Part shown: positions 46,346-55,488 of the stretch, one piece after another
Position numbering within the stretch: position 1 is the stretch's first letter
Layout of the letters: each line of letters starts with the position of its first letter
Assembly (NCBI GenBank): GCA_951813085.1
Contig: OX638348.1
Location: forward strand, 248,001-312,000
DNA: 64,000 nt
Direction of reading: 5' to 3'
Source of the DNA: an uncultured Opitutaceae bacterium
GTDB taxonomy: Bacteria; Verrucomicrobiota; Verrucomicrobiia; Opitutales; Opitutaceae
Translations under genes and position numbers: made by a program
Notes under the pieces: model-generated
Told to the model about the DNA's origin: nothing
Databases searched by the model: none
What the model saw: only the letters and a program-made list of their open reading frames with translations

Positions 46346-47029
46346 ATGTCATTGTTAGCTATCGCCAATCTCGTTAAAGGTTATGCCTCGGAAGGGGGCG
46401 AGCGCGTGGACGTTGTCCGCATCGCTTCCTTCTCCCTGGATGCGGGGGAGCAGATGCTGCTTCAAGGAGAGAGCGGCTCTGGGAAGTCGACCTTGCTTAA
46501 TTTAATCGCGGGTATCGTCGTAGCGGATTCCGGAGAAATTCGATTGGGGGGCGAGAATATGACCGCCTTGTCGGAATCGGCACGCGATGCGCACCGGGCC
46601 CAGTCGCTCGGGTACGTCTTTCAGAATTTCAATCTGCTAGACGGCTACTCCTGTCTCGAGAACGTTGAGCTAGGGATGAGTTTCGGCGCTGGAGTGGACC
46701 GCGCCTTCGCCCAATCGCTGCTGGAGCGCGTGGGCTTGAAGGATCGTGAGAATTACCGTCCGGACCAGCTCTCCCAAGGGCAGCGGCAGCGCGTCGCGGT
46801 GGCCAGGGCTCTAGCGAATCGGCCCAAGCTTGTGCTCGCGGATGAGCCGACCGGGAATTTGGATCCGAAGAATGCAGCGCTCTCAATGGAGTTGATCCAG
46901 TCGCTTTGCCGCGAGAATGATGCGGCGCTTTTGCTGGTAAGCCATGATCCACAGATTGAGTCCCAGTTCGACCGTGTCCTTGGGTTGTCGGAGCTCAACC
47001 AAGCGAATGGAATGGAGGCGTCTACATGA
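46346..47029 (+). CDS. ABC transporter ATP-binding protein, LolD/MacB type
   Basis: A 227-residue ATPase from the ATG at 46346. The frame reaches back to 46073, but upstream codons overlap the divergent zinc-ribbon gene. Motifs: Walker A GESGSGKST, Q-loop VFQNFNLLDGY, signature LSQGQRQRVAVARAL, Walker B LVLADEPTGNLD and a switch His in LVSHD. It belongs to the LolD/MacB branch, which works with FtsX-type permeases on periplasmic substrates rather than importing across the membrane. It overlaps the permease start by ATGA. Confidence 0.92.
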   Translation: MSLLAIANLVKGYASEGGERVDVVRIASFSLDAGEQMLLQGESGSGKSTLLNLIAGIVVADSGEIRLGGENMTALSESARDAHRAQSLGYVFQNFNLLDGYSCLENVELGMSFGAGVDRAFAQSLLERVGLKDRENYRPDQLSQGQRQRVAVARALANRPKLVLADEPTGNLDPKNAALSMELIQSLCRENDAALLLVSHDPQIESQFDRVLGLSELNQANGMEAST

Positions 47030-48228
47030 AGTCGGCGTCGATTGCCTATCGAGGGATTCGGGAACGATCCGTTTCGAGCATCATCACCATTGGAGCCGTC
47101 GCCTTGGCCTGCAGTTTGCTCATGCTTGTCTGGGCCTTCAAGAAAGAGGCAGAGCAGTCCTTTGCGGGAGCCAATGGAGGCTTTGATGGCGTACTGGGGC
47201 CGCGGGGATCCAAGCTGCAGATCGTGCTGAACGCCCTGTATCACTTGGATGAATCTCCGGGACTAATGCGTTGGTCGGACTACGAGCAAGCGGCCAAATT
47301 TCCCGCCATCGAGGCAGCCTACCCGATTGCGGTTGGCGATAATTACCGAGGCTATCGGCTTGTTGGAACTACGCCGGACTACCTTTTGAATCATGAATAT
47401 CGCGAGGGGAAGGGATTCGAGCTAGAGCCCGGAGGCGTCCTCTTCGAGGAAAAGTCGATGACCGCGGTCATTGGGAGTTTCGCGGCGAAACGCCTGGGTA
47501 TCGGGAAAGGGGATACATTCCATCCATACCATGGCCTAATATACAATCAAAATGCGAAGCACGAGGAAATCTATACGATATCGGGCGTGTTGAAACCGAC
47601 AGGTACGCCAGCGGATAAAGTGATATGGATACCCATTCATGGAATCCAAACTATGAGCGGCCACAACCCGAATGCGGCAACGGACGTAAGCGCGGTTCTG
47701 TTGAAATTCAAGAAGGGAGCCAACATGGCGGGCTTTCAGCTCGACATGCTCTACAACAAGCAAGGTAACCGGCTAACGTTGGCTTGGCCTGCCAATCGCA
47801 CGATTGTCCAGTTTTTCGACAAGATCAGCTGGTTCGATAAGATTCTGCAAGCGGTCGCTGCCTTGGTCGCGATCATCGCAGGAGGATCGATAATGGCGAT
47901 TCTTTATAACGCGATGAACGAGCGAAAGCGGGATATCGCCGTGCTTCGCGCATTGGGTGCGCGACGCTCGACTGTATTCACTATTTCATTGCTTGAAGCT
48001 TTAGGGATGACTTTTACGGGGGTGATCGGAGGGTTCATCCTTTATCTTGCTCTTGGCTATGGAATAGGAGAAGTTGTTAAGAACGAAACGGGAGTGGTCC
48101 TGAATCCACTTACCGAGAACAAGGCAATGATCTGGGCGCCAGTAGGGATGCTAGCGATCGGATTTGTCTCGGGCGTCTTGCCCGCGATCAAGGCGTATAG
48201 AACTGAAGTAGCGAGGAATTTATCATGA
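47026..48228 (+). CDS. FtsX-type ABC transporter permease
   Basis: A 400-residue permease with one N-terminal membrane segment (near 22-42), a large periplasmic domain, and three C-terminal segments beginning near 280. The motif NERKRDIAVLRALGARRSTV marks the MacB/FtsX family. It overlaps both its neighbours by four bases (ATGA), so it is translated together with the ATPase and the His-rich lipoprotein. Confidence 0.9.
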   Translation: MKSASIAYRGIRERSVSSIITIGAVALACSLLMLVWAFKKEAEQSFAGANGGFDGVLGPRGSKLQIVLNALYHLDESPGLMRWSDYEQAAKFPAIEAAYPIAVGDNYRGYRLVGTTPDYLLNHEYREGKGFELEPGGVLFEEKSMTAVIGSFAAKRLGIGKGDTFHPYHGLIYNQNAKHEEIYTISGVLKPTGTPADKVIWIPIHGIQTMSGHNPNAATDVSAVLLKFKKGANMAGFQLDMLYNKQGNRLTLAWPANRTIVQFFDKISWFDKILQAVAALVAIIAGGSIMAILYNAMNERKRDIAVLRALGARRSTVFTISLLEALGMTFTGVIGGFILYLALGYGIGEVVKNETGVVLNPLTENKAMIWAPVGMLAIGFVSGVLPAIKAYRTEVARNLS

Positions 48229-48701
48229 GACAACAAACGCATTCTATTAAGGCAATAGCGGCTGCGGTCGCCTTTGGATTGATTTTTTTTGGGCTCGGCT
48301 GCTCGAACGGGGGGGATCCAGGAAGCGATTCCGGTCACGGACACTTCCATGAGGCGCCCCATGGAGGCAGTCTCGTAATGCTGGGCAATCATGCCGCGCA
48401 GCTCGAGCTTGTGCCGGGCGGCGATGACGATTGGATTCTCTATGTACTGGACGGGGGAGCGGAGCGATTTATGCGAATCGAGCAGGAATCGATTCGACTG
48501 ACCCTGGACGGGAAAGAGGCTAGTTTCCAGGCGGTGGCCAATGAGGCGACCGGCGAATCGGTGGGGGATACGGCCCAATTCGCGGTGAAAATAGCCGGAT
48601 TAGACCCTGAGGGGACATTTTCCGTCCAAATCGATGAAATCGAGGTCCATGGACAGACGTTTTCCGGAATAGTATTTGAGTACCCTGAAGGGAGACATTG
48701 A
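48225..48701 (+). CDS. Histidine-rich lipoprotein, probable metal binder
   Basis: A 158-residue lipoprotein with signal peptide and lipobox FFGLGC. Right after the lipidated Cys comes GHGHFHEAPHGG, a His-rich tether, then a beta-rich domain (QLELVPGG...). Similar HEAPHGG proteins in related phyla go with metal efflux or uptake genes, which I recall but did not check. It is the likely substrate receptor or partner of the adjacent ABC transporter. Confidence 0.7.
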   Translation: MRQQTHSIKAIAAAVAFGLIFFGLGCSNGGDPGSDSGHGHFHEAPHGGSLVMLGNHAAQLELVPGGDDDWILYVLDGGAERFMRIEQESIRLTLDGKEASFQAVANEATGESVGDTAQFAVKIAGLDPEGTFSVQIDEIEVHGQTFSGIVFEYPEGRH

Positions 48702-48751
48702 GATTGCCGGAAACTTCCCCCATGCTCAAAGGTCGATCAGAGAGGATTGTT

Positions 48752-49240
48752 ATGAAATCACTTATTAAGCTCCTTGCCCTTGCCGCGACGGTCGTTTCGG
48801 CCCCATTCGCGATAGCCGAGGAAATGACCATCAATCTCAGCGATTTGAGCGCATTCGAGTACCAGCCTGAGGTACCGGAGTCGGAAGATAGGGTAGTTCG
48901 TTCGGACAAGGACTACTTGCTCAGTTTTCTGCCTGAGGAGATATTGAAACTAGACAAGAAGAGCATCTCCATCACGGGCTATATGATGCCGATCAAGTCG
49001 GATGGCCAGGTAGTGCAGGAGTTTCTGCTCGTTCCCAACACGATGGCGTGCTGCTACGGGGTGATGCCGTCCTACAACGAGTTCATTTACGTCAAAATGT
49101 CGGGCGCCGGCGCCTTGGCGATCGATAACGTACCCATTACCCTCTACGGGAAGCTTTCCATCGAAGAAACCTGGGAGAACGGCTTTTTTAGCCATTTGTA
49201 CGAGATTCGCGGCCAGAAAGTCGAAATCGGCAAATTCTAA
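48752..49240 (+). CDS. DUF3299 exported protein
   Basis: A 162-residue protein from the ATG at 48752, preceded by AGAGAGGA. The signal peptide is cut near AIAEE. DUF3299 features: SITGYMMPIKSDGQVVQEF and NTMACCYGVMPSYNEFIYV with a Cys pair. These proteins frequently sit beside LolD/MacB-like transporters in Verrucomicrobia and Planctomycetes. Role unknown. Confidence 0.82.
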   Translation: MKSLIKLLALAATVVSAPFAIAEEMTINLSDLSAFEYQPEVPESEDRVVRSDKDYLLSFLPEEILKLDKKSISITGYMMPIKSDGQVVQEFLLVPNTMACCYGVMPSYNEFIYVKMSGAGALAIDNVPITLYGKLSIEETWENGFFSHLYEIRGQKVEIGKF

Positions 49241-49306
49241 AGGGGAGTAGGCTGGACGCTCGCGTCCAAGAGGCTATGTTCTCCGGTAATAACGGATACC
49301 ACCGCC

Positions 49307-50578
49307 ATGACTGCCCCTCTCAATCGCCGCCATTTTTTGCGAGCTGTCGGAATGACGCTCGCGCTGCCCGTTTTGGAATCCATTCCGCTGGCTGCGGCGA
49401 CGGAGTCCGCTCTCAAAGCGTCAGGGAAGGCAAAGCGCCTGGTATGCATCGGCGCGAACCTAGGGCTCCATGCGCCCTCGTTTTACCCGAAGGAAACGGG
49501 CTCTGAATTCGAGGCGACTCCTCTGCTAAAACCGCTGATGCGGCATAAGGAGCGCTTCACCCTGATTTCGGGCCTCGATCACCGCGCCGCCAACGGCCAT
49601 AAGAATTGGGACAACTTTCTTTGCGGTAAAACCGTTGGGGACGTTTCTCTCGATCAAGTGGCCGCCGCGGAAATCGGCAAGGACACGCGAATTGGCTCTC
49701 TGCAATTGAGCGCCGGGCGCAATAGTTTTCGCCAAAAAATGGTCTACAATCGGCAGGGCGTTCCCTTGCCAATGATGGAGCGTCCCAGCGTCGTATACCA
49801 AACGCTCTTTGGGTTGCCGGACGATGTGGATCGCACGGAGTACCTGATAAAAAGCGGCAGGAGCTCGCTGGATAAGGTCACGAGCGAAGCAAGGCATCTT
49901 CAGCGTACCGTCAGCCTGACGGATCGCGCAAAGCTAGACGAGTACTTCGAATCGGTGCGCGATCTTGAAGGGCGCATGGAGCGCCAATTGAAGGGACTGC
50001 ATGAGCCGCGTCCGAAGGTTGATTACCAGCTTCCTGAATTCGATCCCATTGCGCCAACCCTCATGCTGGAAAACCAGGCGCTCATGTACGATCTCATGGC
50101 CCTGGCGCTCGAAACAGACTCTACGCGTGTCATTACCCTGTTTCTTCCGGGACTGGGAGAGGTATTCACGATCAATGGAAAAATCCTTTCGGCTGGGTAC
50201 CACGCTTTGTCCCACCATGGGAATAATGCGGGTATGATTGCGGACCTGATTAAGGTCGAGAGCGAGCACATGCGCTTGCTGTCTGGCTTCCTCGATCAGC
50301 TTACGCAGAAGACGGATACCGAGGGTAAACCGCTGCTTGACTCCACCTTAGTGCTTTGGGGAGCAGGAATGGGCGATGCGAGTCGCCATTCCAACACCAA
50401 TTTGCCGGTCTTTCTCGCTGGCGGCGGCCTGAAGCATGGCTCGAATATAGCGATTGATCGGAATCGACTGGATGCCCCTCTGCTGGGAGATCTTTATGTT
50501 ACGATGCTTCAGCAGATGGGAATCGAACAGGATCGATTTTCGAATGCGAATCGCAATATGAACCAGTATTTGGTTTAA
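49307..50578 (+). CDS. DUF1552 exported protein
   Basis: A 423-residue protein with a twin-arginine-type start RRHFLRAVGMTLALPVLESI, so it is probably exported folded. The alkaline-phosphatase-like fold of DUF1552 is suggested by LVLWGAGMGDASRHSNTNLP and the region around HHGNNAGM. The gene is always found beside DUF1592-type proteins in Verrucomicrobia and Planctomycetes, as here (22 bases upstream of the DUF1592 gene). Function not established. Confidence 0.9.
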   Translation: MTAPLNRRHFLRAVGMTLALPVLESIPLAAATESALKASGKAKRLVCIGANLGLHAPSFYPKETGSEFEATPLLKPLMRHKERFTLISGLDHRAANGHKNWDNFLCGKTVGDVSLDQVAAAEIGKDTRIGSLQLSAGRNSFRQKMVYNRQGVPLPMMERPSVVYQTLFGLPDDVDRTEYLIKSGRSSLDKVTSEARHLQRTVSLTDRAKLDEYFESVRDLEGRMERQLKGLHEPRPKVDYQLPEFDPIAPTLMLENQALMYDLMALALETDSTRVITLFLPGLGEVFTINGKILSAGYHALSHHGNNAGMIADLIKVESEHMRLLSGFLDQLTQKTDTEGKPLLDSTLVLWGAGMGDASRHSNTNLPVFLAGGGLKHGSNIAIDRNRLDAPLLGDLYVTMLQQMGIEQDRFSNANRNMNQYLV

Positions 50579-50599
50579 GCGATTGTTCGCTCCAGCGAA

Positions 50600-53233
50600 A
50601 TGAAGGTTCTCGAGCAATCTAGAGGAATCGTTCGCTCTTTGGCGAGTGGATGCTTAGGGTCGATTTTTTGTATCTCTTTGTTGACTACGAATCCTGATTT
50701 GAATGCGAAGATCGAGGCGTTGCCTGCGGAACAATACGCGTTTCTTGAGACGTATTGCTTGGATTGCCACGACGATTTCGAAAGGAAAGGGGACATTAGT
50801 TTCGAGTCGACCGAGATTGATTGGAGCGAATCTGAATCATTGGTTCTATGGGAACGGGCAATCGAAGCGTTGCGAAAGGGTGAAATGCCGCCTGAAAAGA
50901 AACGGCAGCCTTCGAGCGCCGAACGAGCGCAAATGATCGATTGGTTAGATGGGATATTGATCGAGAAATCGCCAATAGGCGGGACCGTTCTGCGCCGGCT
51001 AAATCAGCGTGAATACGTGAATAGCCTTAACGAGTTGTTGGATATTGAATACACATTGCCGAATGGGTTCCCTGTAGACAACCAAGCGCATGGATTCGAT
51101 AATCAAGGGGACGCTCTCACGCTATCCGGTCCTCTCATGCATGCCTATTCGAACGTAGCAGCTGATCTTGCGGAAAAGCTATTTCCTCCAGCGCGAAAAC
51201 CGGTTGACCCTGAACGCTCCGTTTTGCTCGGCTCCGAATTCACCTATTCCTATTCATCGGGATTGCAGGTTGGCGACGTGATGCGTGTCGTTGCGAGCAC
51301 CGATGCCCTTGCGCATAGCGCGACCTGGCCTAGCCGATTCGAGGCCGCAGCGACTGGGCTGTACGAAGTCAATCTTCAGCTGGCAGCATTCAATCCGCGA
51401 CCAAGCGAGTCGATCATAGCGAGCGTACATGCGGTCAATGCCGTGGAAGCTCCCGGCGAGAGAACCACGACGACTCGTCTCTTGAAGGAAATCGAGATCG
51501 ATGAGCGGTCCCCGCAGTCGCGCGCGTTCGAGGCGCTGCTTGAAAAGGGCGAGACCTTGGCGATTCATTATAGCAATGCGACAATCTCCGAAGATCGCGC
51601 AAAGCTGCGAGCCCATGTAAAAGATCTTTTCATTAGAGAACCGGTGCTGGCGTCCGCTTATATGCAGGCCGACGCAGTGGTAGAGCGTGGTCGAATCGGT
51701 TGGGAACGACTTAAGCGGTTGATGAAGTCGGAACTTTTGCCGGAACCCCCAATAGACGACGCGCTCGACGCGCTGGTGGATCGCGTGGTCAAGAATCCTC
51801 GCCTCACCACCGAGGTGCTTCACTACAAGCATTTCGAGGAAGGTCCGGCGCTGGAGGTCCATGGTGCGTCCGTCTTTGGTCCGGTGCAGCTGTTGGATGG
51901 GGAAGAGGAACGTTATTGGAATGGGCGCGTTTCGCGTTTGCTCGGCGATCGAGCGGGGCGGTCTGATAGGGAAGTAGGAGCCGAATTTTTAGAGAAATTC
52001 CTGCCGTTGGCGTTTCGGCGGCCCGTCCCGGACGATATTGTCGAAGAGTATATCGATATGTTCGAGGATGCGCTTGAATCTTCTGGAAGGCTGGAAGAAG
52101 GGCTGCACTTGGCTTTTAGAACCGCGCTGACATCGCCTTATTTTCTGTATCGAGGTTTTGAATTCGGAACCATGGATGCTTATGATTTGGCGTCCCGATT
52201 GTCCTTTTTCTTAACCGCTCTTCCTCCTGATGAAAAGTTGTATCAATCAGCCCATGACGGTTCTTTGCTGGATTCGGTCGTATTGCGAAAGCAGGCGGAA
52301 CGATTGCTTGAATCGAAACGTTCCAGCGCATTCGTAGGTAGCTTCTTGGATCAGTGGCTCGACTTAGCTGCCCTTGAAGATCTCACACCCGACAAGACGC
52401 TTTTTCCACGGCCGAGGGAATTTAAATATGGAGATGCGGAAAAGCAGTCGATTATAGCGGAACCCAATCTCTTCTTCGCTGAAATGTTGGAAGCCAACCG
52501 TCCCATAGTGGACTTTATCGATCCCGGATTCACCTATACGAATTATTCGATTGGAACCCATGTATATGAGTTGCCCCTTCCGAAGAAAGGCGGCGGAAAC
52601 GTAGAGCGCGTAGAGTTTGAGAAAGGGGGACGTTTCGGCGGGATAATGAGTATGGCAGGGGTGATGATGGCTACAGCGAATGGCGTAGATACGCAACCGG
52701 TTGTCCGCGGTGTCTGGATGCTCGAGAATATTTTGGGAAACCCGCCCCCGGAACCTCCGGACTCGGTACCGGCGCTGACGCCCGATACCAGCAAGGCAGA
52801 GTCCCCGCGCGAGATGCTCGCAGCCCATGTGTCCGAAGAGTCCTGCGCTGCTTGTCATAAGCGAATTGATCCCATTGGATTTGTTTTCGAGTCCTTCGAT
52901 CCGATCGGGCGTTGGCGTACGCACTACCCAGATCTATCGGGAAGCGCCAAGGACCGAACCAAGAACGGGCTCGTGGTGGAGTCGGGCGGCGTACTTCCGG
53001 ATGGAACCGTGCTCAATGATGTGCGCGACTTGAAAGCGTATCTCCTTGAGGACATATCCCCGTTCGCTGAGTGCCTTTCGGAAAAGCTGCTCACCTACGC
53101 TACGGGTCGATCTATGAACTACAGCGATCGAACGTTGATAGCGGAATTGGTCGCTGAGAATATCGAAAGTGGAGAGGGCTTTAGGGATCTGCTTTTGGAC
53201 TTGGTCGATTCGGAAAGCTTTCGGACGAAATGA
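50600..53233 (+). CDS. DUF1587/DUF1592/DUF1588/DUF1585 multiheme-type exported protein
   Basis: An 877-residue exported protein. An N-terminal cytochrome-like motif CLDCHDDFERKGDISF sits near residue 50. The middle holds the DUF1587 and DUF1592 regions (LRRLNQREYVNSLNELL near 133; FLPLAFRRPVPDDIVEEYI near 475). The end holds DUF1588/DUF1585, with a second heme motif CAACHKRIDPIGFVFESFD near 755. Two CxxCH sites imply two covalent hemes. Paired with DUF1552, it probably works in periplasmic polymer oxidation or degradation, by inference. Confidence 0.9.
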   Translation: MKVLEQSRGIVRSLASGCLGSIFCISLLTTNPDLNAKIEALPAEQYAFLETYCLDCHDDFERKGDISFESTEIDWSESESLVLWERAIEALRKGEMPPEKKRQPSSAERAQMIDWLDGILIEKSPIGGTVLRRLNQREYVNSLNELLDIEYTLPNGFPVDNQAHGFDNQGDALTLSGPLMHAYSNVAADLAEKLFPPARKPVDPERSVLLGSEFTYSYSSGLQVGDVMRVVASTDALAHSATWPSRFEAAATGLYEVNLQLAAFNPRPSESIIASVHAVNAVEAPGERTTTTRLLKEIEIDERSPQSRAFEALLEKGETLAIHYSNATISEDRAKLRAHVKDLFIREPVLASAYMQADAVVERGRIGWERLKRLMKSELLPEPPIDDALDALVDRVVKNPRLTTEVLHYKHFEEGPALEVHGASVFGPVQLLDGEEERYWNGRVSRLLGDRAGRSDREVGAEFLEKFLPLAFRRPVPDDIVEEYIDMFEDALESSGRLEEGLHLAFRTALTSPYFLYRGFEFGTMDAYDLASRLSFFLTALPPDEKLYQSAHDGSLLDSVVLRKQAERLLESKRSSAFVGSFLDQWLDLAALEDLTPDKTLFPRPREFKYGDAEKQSIIAEPNLFFAEMLEANRPIVDFIDPGFTYTNYSIGTHVYELPLPKKGGGNVERVEFEKGGRFGGIMSMAGVMMATANGVDTQPVVRGVWMLENILGNPPPEPPDSVPALTPDTSKAESPREMLAAHVSEESCAACHKRIDPIGFVFESFDPIGRWRTHYPDLSGSAKDRTKNGLVVESGGVLPDGTVLNDVRDLKAYLLEDISPFAECLSEKLLTYATGRSMNYSDRTLIAELVAENIESGEGFRDLLLDLVDSESFRTK

Positions 53234-53315
53234 ACGACATCGCGTGAATCTTCCAAATATCAATTAGAAAGGTCGGCTTTCGACCATTGCTGCTGCGATC
53301 GCTCTAGCGCACTCG

Positions 53316-53879
53316 ATGGGGGCCTATGCGGCGCCCATCAATTTGTCTCTTTCTACCACAGAGGGCGAAATTCGTTTCGAGCTCTATCCGGACAAGGCTC
53401 CAATAACCGTTGCGAATTTCTTGAAGTACGTTGACGCGGGCCATTTTGAAAAAGGCAGCTTCTACCGAGTCGTTCGCCTCGACAATCAAGTTCAGAACTC
53501 CGTAAAGATCGAAGTGATACAAGGAGGGCTTGCGAATGTGACGGATGCGGAAACACTTGATCCCGTCCCTCTGGAACGGACAAGCGAGACGGGGATAGTA
53601 CATCAACATGGGACGATTTCCATGGCACGCAGCGCTCCGGATTCAGGGACTTCGGAATTCTTTATCTGCATCAACGACCAGCCTAGCCTCGATTTTGGCG
53701 GAAAGCGTAATCCTGATAGCCAAGGATTTGCGGCGTTTGGTCGCGTTGTTGAGGGAATGGATGTCGTTATACGTATCCAAAAGGGAGAGACTGATAAACC
53801 TGAAGCAGAGAATTTGGAGTGCACGAGCGGTCAAATGCTGCTAGAGCCAGTCACATTTCTATCCTTCGTTCGTGAATAG
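53316..53879 (+). CDS. Cyclophilin-type peptidyl-prolyl isomerase, N-terminus disrupted
   Basis: A 187-residue product from ATG 53316. Cyclophilin motifs: TTEGEIRFELYPDKAPITVA, HGTISMARSAPDSGTSEFFI and FAAFGRVVEGMDVV. It catalyses proline isomerisation in secreted proteins. The ATG start leaves only GAYAAP of a signal peptide. Upstream in the same frame, RLSTIAAAIALAHS completes a good signal peptide, but the frame is closed by TAG at 53265, with a possible GTG start at 53244 before it. A point mutation in the signal peptide or a lost start is likely. Confidence 0.8.
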   Translation: MGAYAAPINLSLSTTEGEIRFELYPDKAPITVANFLKYVDAGHFEKGSFYRVVRLDNQVQNSVKIEVIQGGLANVTDAETLDPVPLERTSETGIVHQHGTISMARSAPDSGTSEFFICINDQPSLDFGGKRNPDSQGFAAFGRVVEGMDVVIRIQKGETDKPEAENLECTSGQMLLEPVTFLSFVRE

Positions 53880-53916
53880 AGCACACTAGGAAATAGTGGA
53901 TTTCTGAACCATCACT

Positions 53917-55380
53917 TTGTATAAAAATTCCCCAAAGCCAAACGTGATTCTCATCTTAGCCGACGATATGGGCTACGGTGACTTTGGAGCTTTCAATCCA
54001 GCCGTCCAGACGCCTAATCTGGATTCTTTGATGAATGAGGGCACGTGTTTCCGTCAGCACTATTCAGCGTCACCCATTTGCTCTCCGGCTCGGGCTGCGC
54101 TGATGACCGGTCGAGTCCCTCATCGTACGGGAGCGATTGCTCAACATGAACTGCATGGTTTGGATAGAATCGGTCTACGAGAGATTACGATGGCTGACAT
54201 GTTCCAACATTCCGGATACGCGACTGGATTGGTTGGAAAGTGGCACAACGGCGCTCTCGACAATCGGTTTGAGCCAAACGCCCGTGGTTTTCGGGAATTC
54301 GTTGGTTTTTGCGGGGGTTGGTCCGACTACTACGACTACACGCTGCGAATTAACGAAGGCTACCGCCAGTCTGATGGGCGGTACCTAACCGACGTTCTCT
54401 CTGAGGAAGGGCTCTCGTTTATTGAGAGACACAGGGATTCCCCATTTTTTCTCCAGATTGCTTACTCCGCACCGCATTCGCCTTTTCAAGCGCCTGAGGA
54501 GACCGTTGAGAAATACCGTTCATTGGGACTCAATAGAGTGACCGCAACTACTTATGCGATGATTGAGATCATGGACCGAGGAATTGGACGCATTCTCCAA
54601 TCTCTCGAAGACAAGCGCCTGGCGGAAAATACTATCGTGCTCTTTACCAGCGACAATGGACCTGCGTTTTTCAATCCACCCTATATGTTGGAACCTGGGG
54701 AGGACACTTTCAACGAACGTTTTAATTGCGGGATGCGAGGCAGCAAAGGTTGGATCTATGAGGGCGGTATCCGTGTTCCCATGATCGTTCGCTTCCCTGG
54801 AAGGATCGCGGCAGGGGTGGTGAATGATGATCTGACTCACTTCACCGACTGGCTCCCGACGCTCATCTCGTTGACAGGAATTAGTCGGATCGATGGACCC
54901 GCATTCGATGGTCACGATCTTTCGCCAAAGCTGTTGGGAGGGGAGGTCAATGTTGAGCCCCGACGATTTTGGCAATGGAATTTCTACGAGCCGAACATTG
55001 GTACGAATGCTGCGATGCGTGATGGAAACTGGAAACTCGTCCGTCCTATGATTGCGGGTACGCGATTCTTTAGCAAAGAGCTTTATGTGAGCGAGGAGGA
55101 TGAACACAGAACACAGGCCTTTATTGAGGCTGATCAGCGGCACAAGAAAGACCCGCTTTCAGTTTCGGAACTGCTTCCGGTTCCAAGAGTCAACCTTCCT
55201 CCTCCCGAAACCCCTGAACTATACGATTTGTCAATCGATCCAGGAGAAGAGAATGACTTAGCCGCAGAGTTTCCAGATCGAGTAATCAATATGCTAGGGC
55301 AACTTGAGACTTGGTTTGAGGAAGTAGAAGCAGAACGCATGACGATTTCGGACACGATCCAAGAAAATTTGGCTGAGTAG
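53917..55380 (+). CDS. Sulfatase without signal peptide
   Basis: A 487-residue arylsulfatase-type enzyme. The start is a TTG at 53917, as an in-frame TGA lies just upstream. No signal peptide is present, so a cytoplasmic enzyme or an alternative start must be considered. The metal site VILILADDMGYGDFG opens the protein. The formylglycine motif is SPICSPARA with the modified Cys at 55. It is divergent in organisation from the minus-strand sulfatase array that follows and convergent with the tandem sulfatase. Confidence 0.87.
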   Translation: MYKNSPKPNVILILADDMGYGDFGAFNPAVQTPNLDSLMNEGTCFRQHYSASPICSPARAALMTGRVPHRTGAIAQHELHGLDRIGLREITMADMFQHSGYATGLVGKWHNGALDNRFEPNARGFREFVGFCGGWSDYYDYTLRINEGYRQSDGRYLTDVLSEEGLSFIERHRDSPFFLQIAYSAPHSPFQAPEETVEKYRSLGLNRVTATTYAMIEIMDRGIGRILQSLEDKRLAENTIVLFTSDNGPAFFNPPYMLEPGEDTFNERFNCGMRGSKGWIYEGGIRVPMIVRFPGRIAAGVVNDDLTHFTDWLPTLISLTGISRIDGPAFDGHDLSPKLLGGEVNVEPRRFWQWNFYEPNIGTNAAMRDGNWKLVRPMIAGTRFFSKELYVSEEDEHRTQAFIEADQRHKKDPLSVSELLPVPRVNLPPPETPELYDLSIDPGEENDLAAEFPDRVINMLGQLETWFEEVEAERMTISDTIQENLAE

Positions 55381-55488
55381 CCAAAAGGCTAACGCTTAGG
55401 CTCACTCCCAGCAAAAATTTGAGGTATGATGACATTTCTCATTTGCTCTCTCGTCTAGCTGGTTTGCGTATTGGGTTGGCATAGGTCC

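Noticed and set aside
49254-49267. Hairpin GGACGCTCGCGTCC after the DUF3299 gene as a terminator
   Set aside because: The stem is short and no T-run follows, so termination is not supported.
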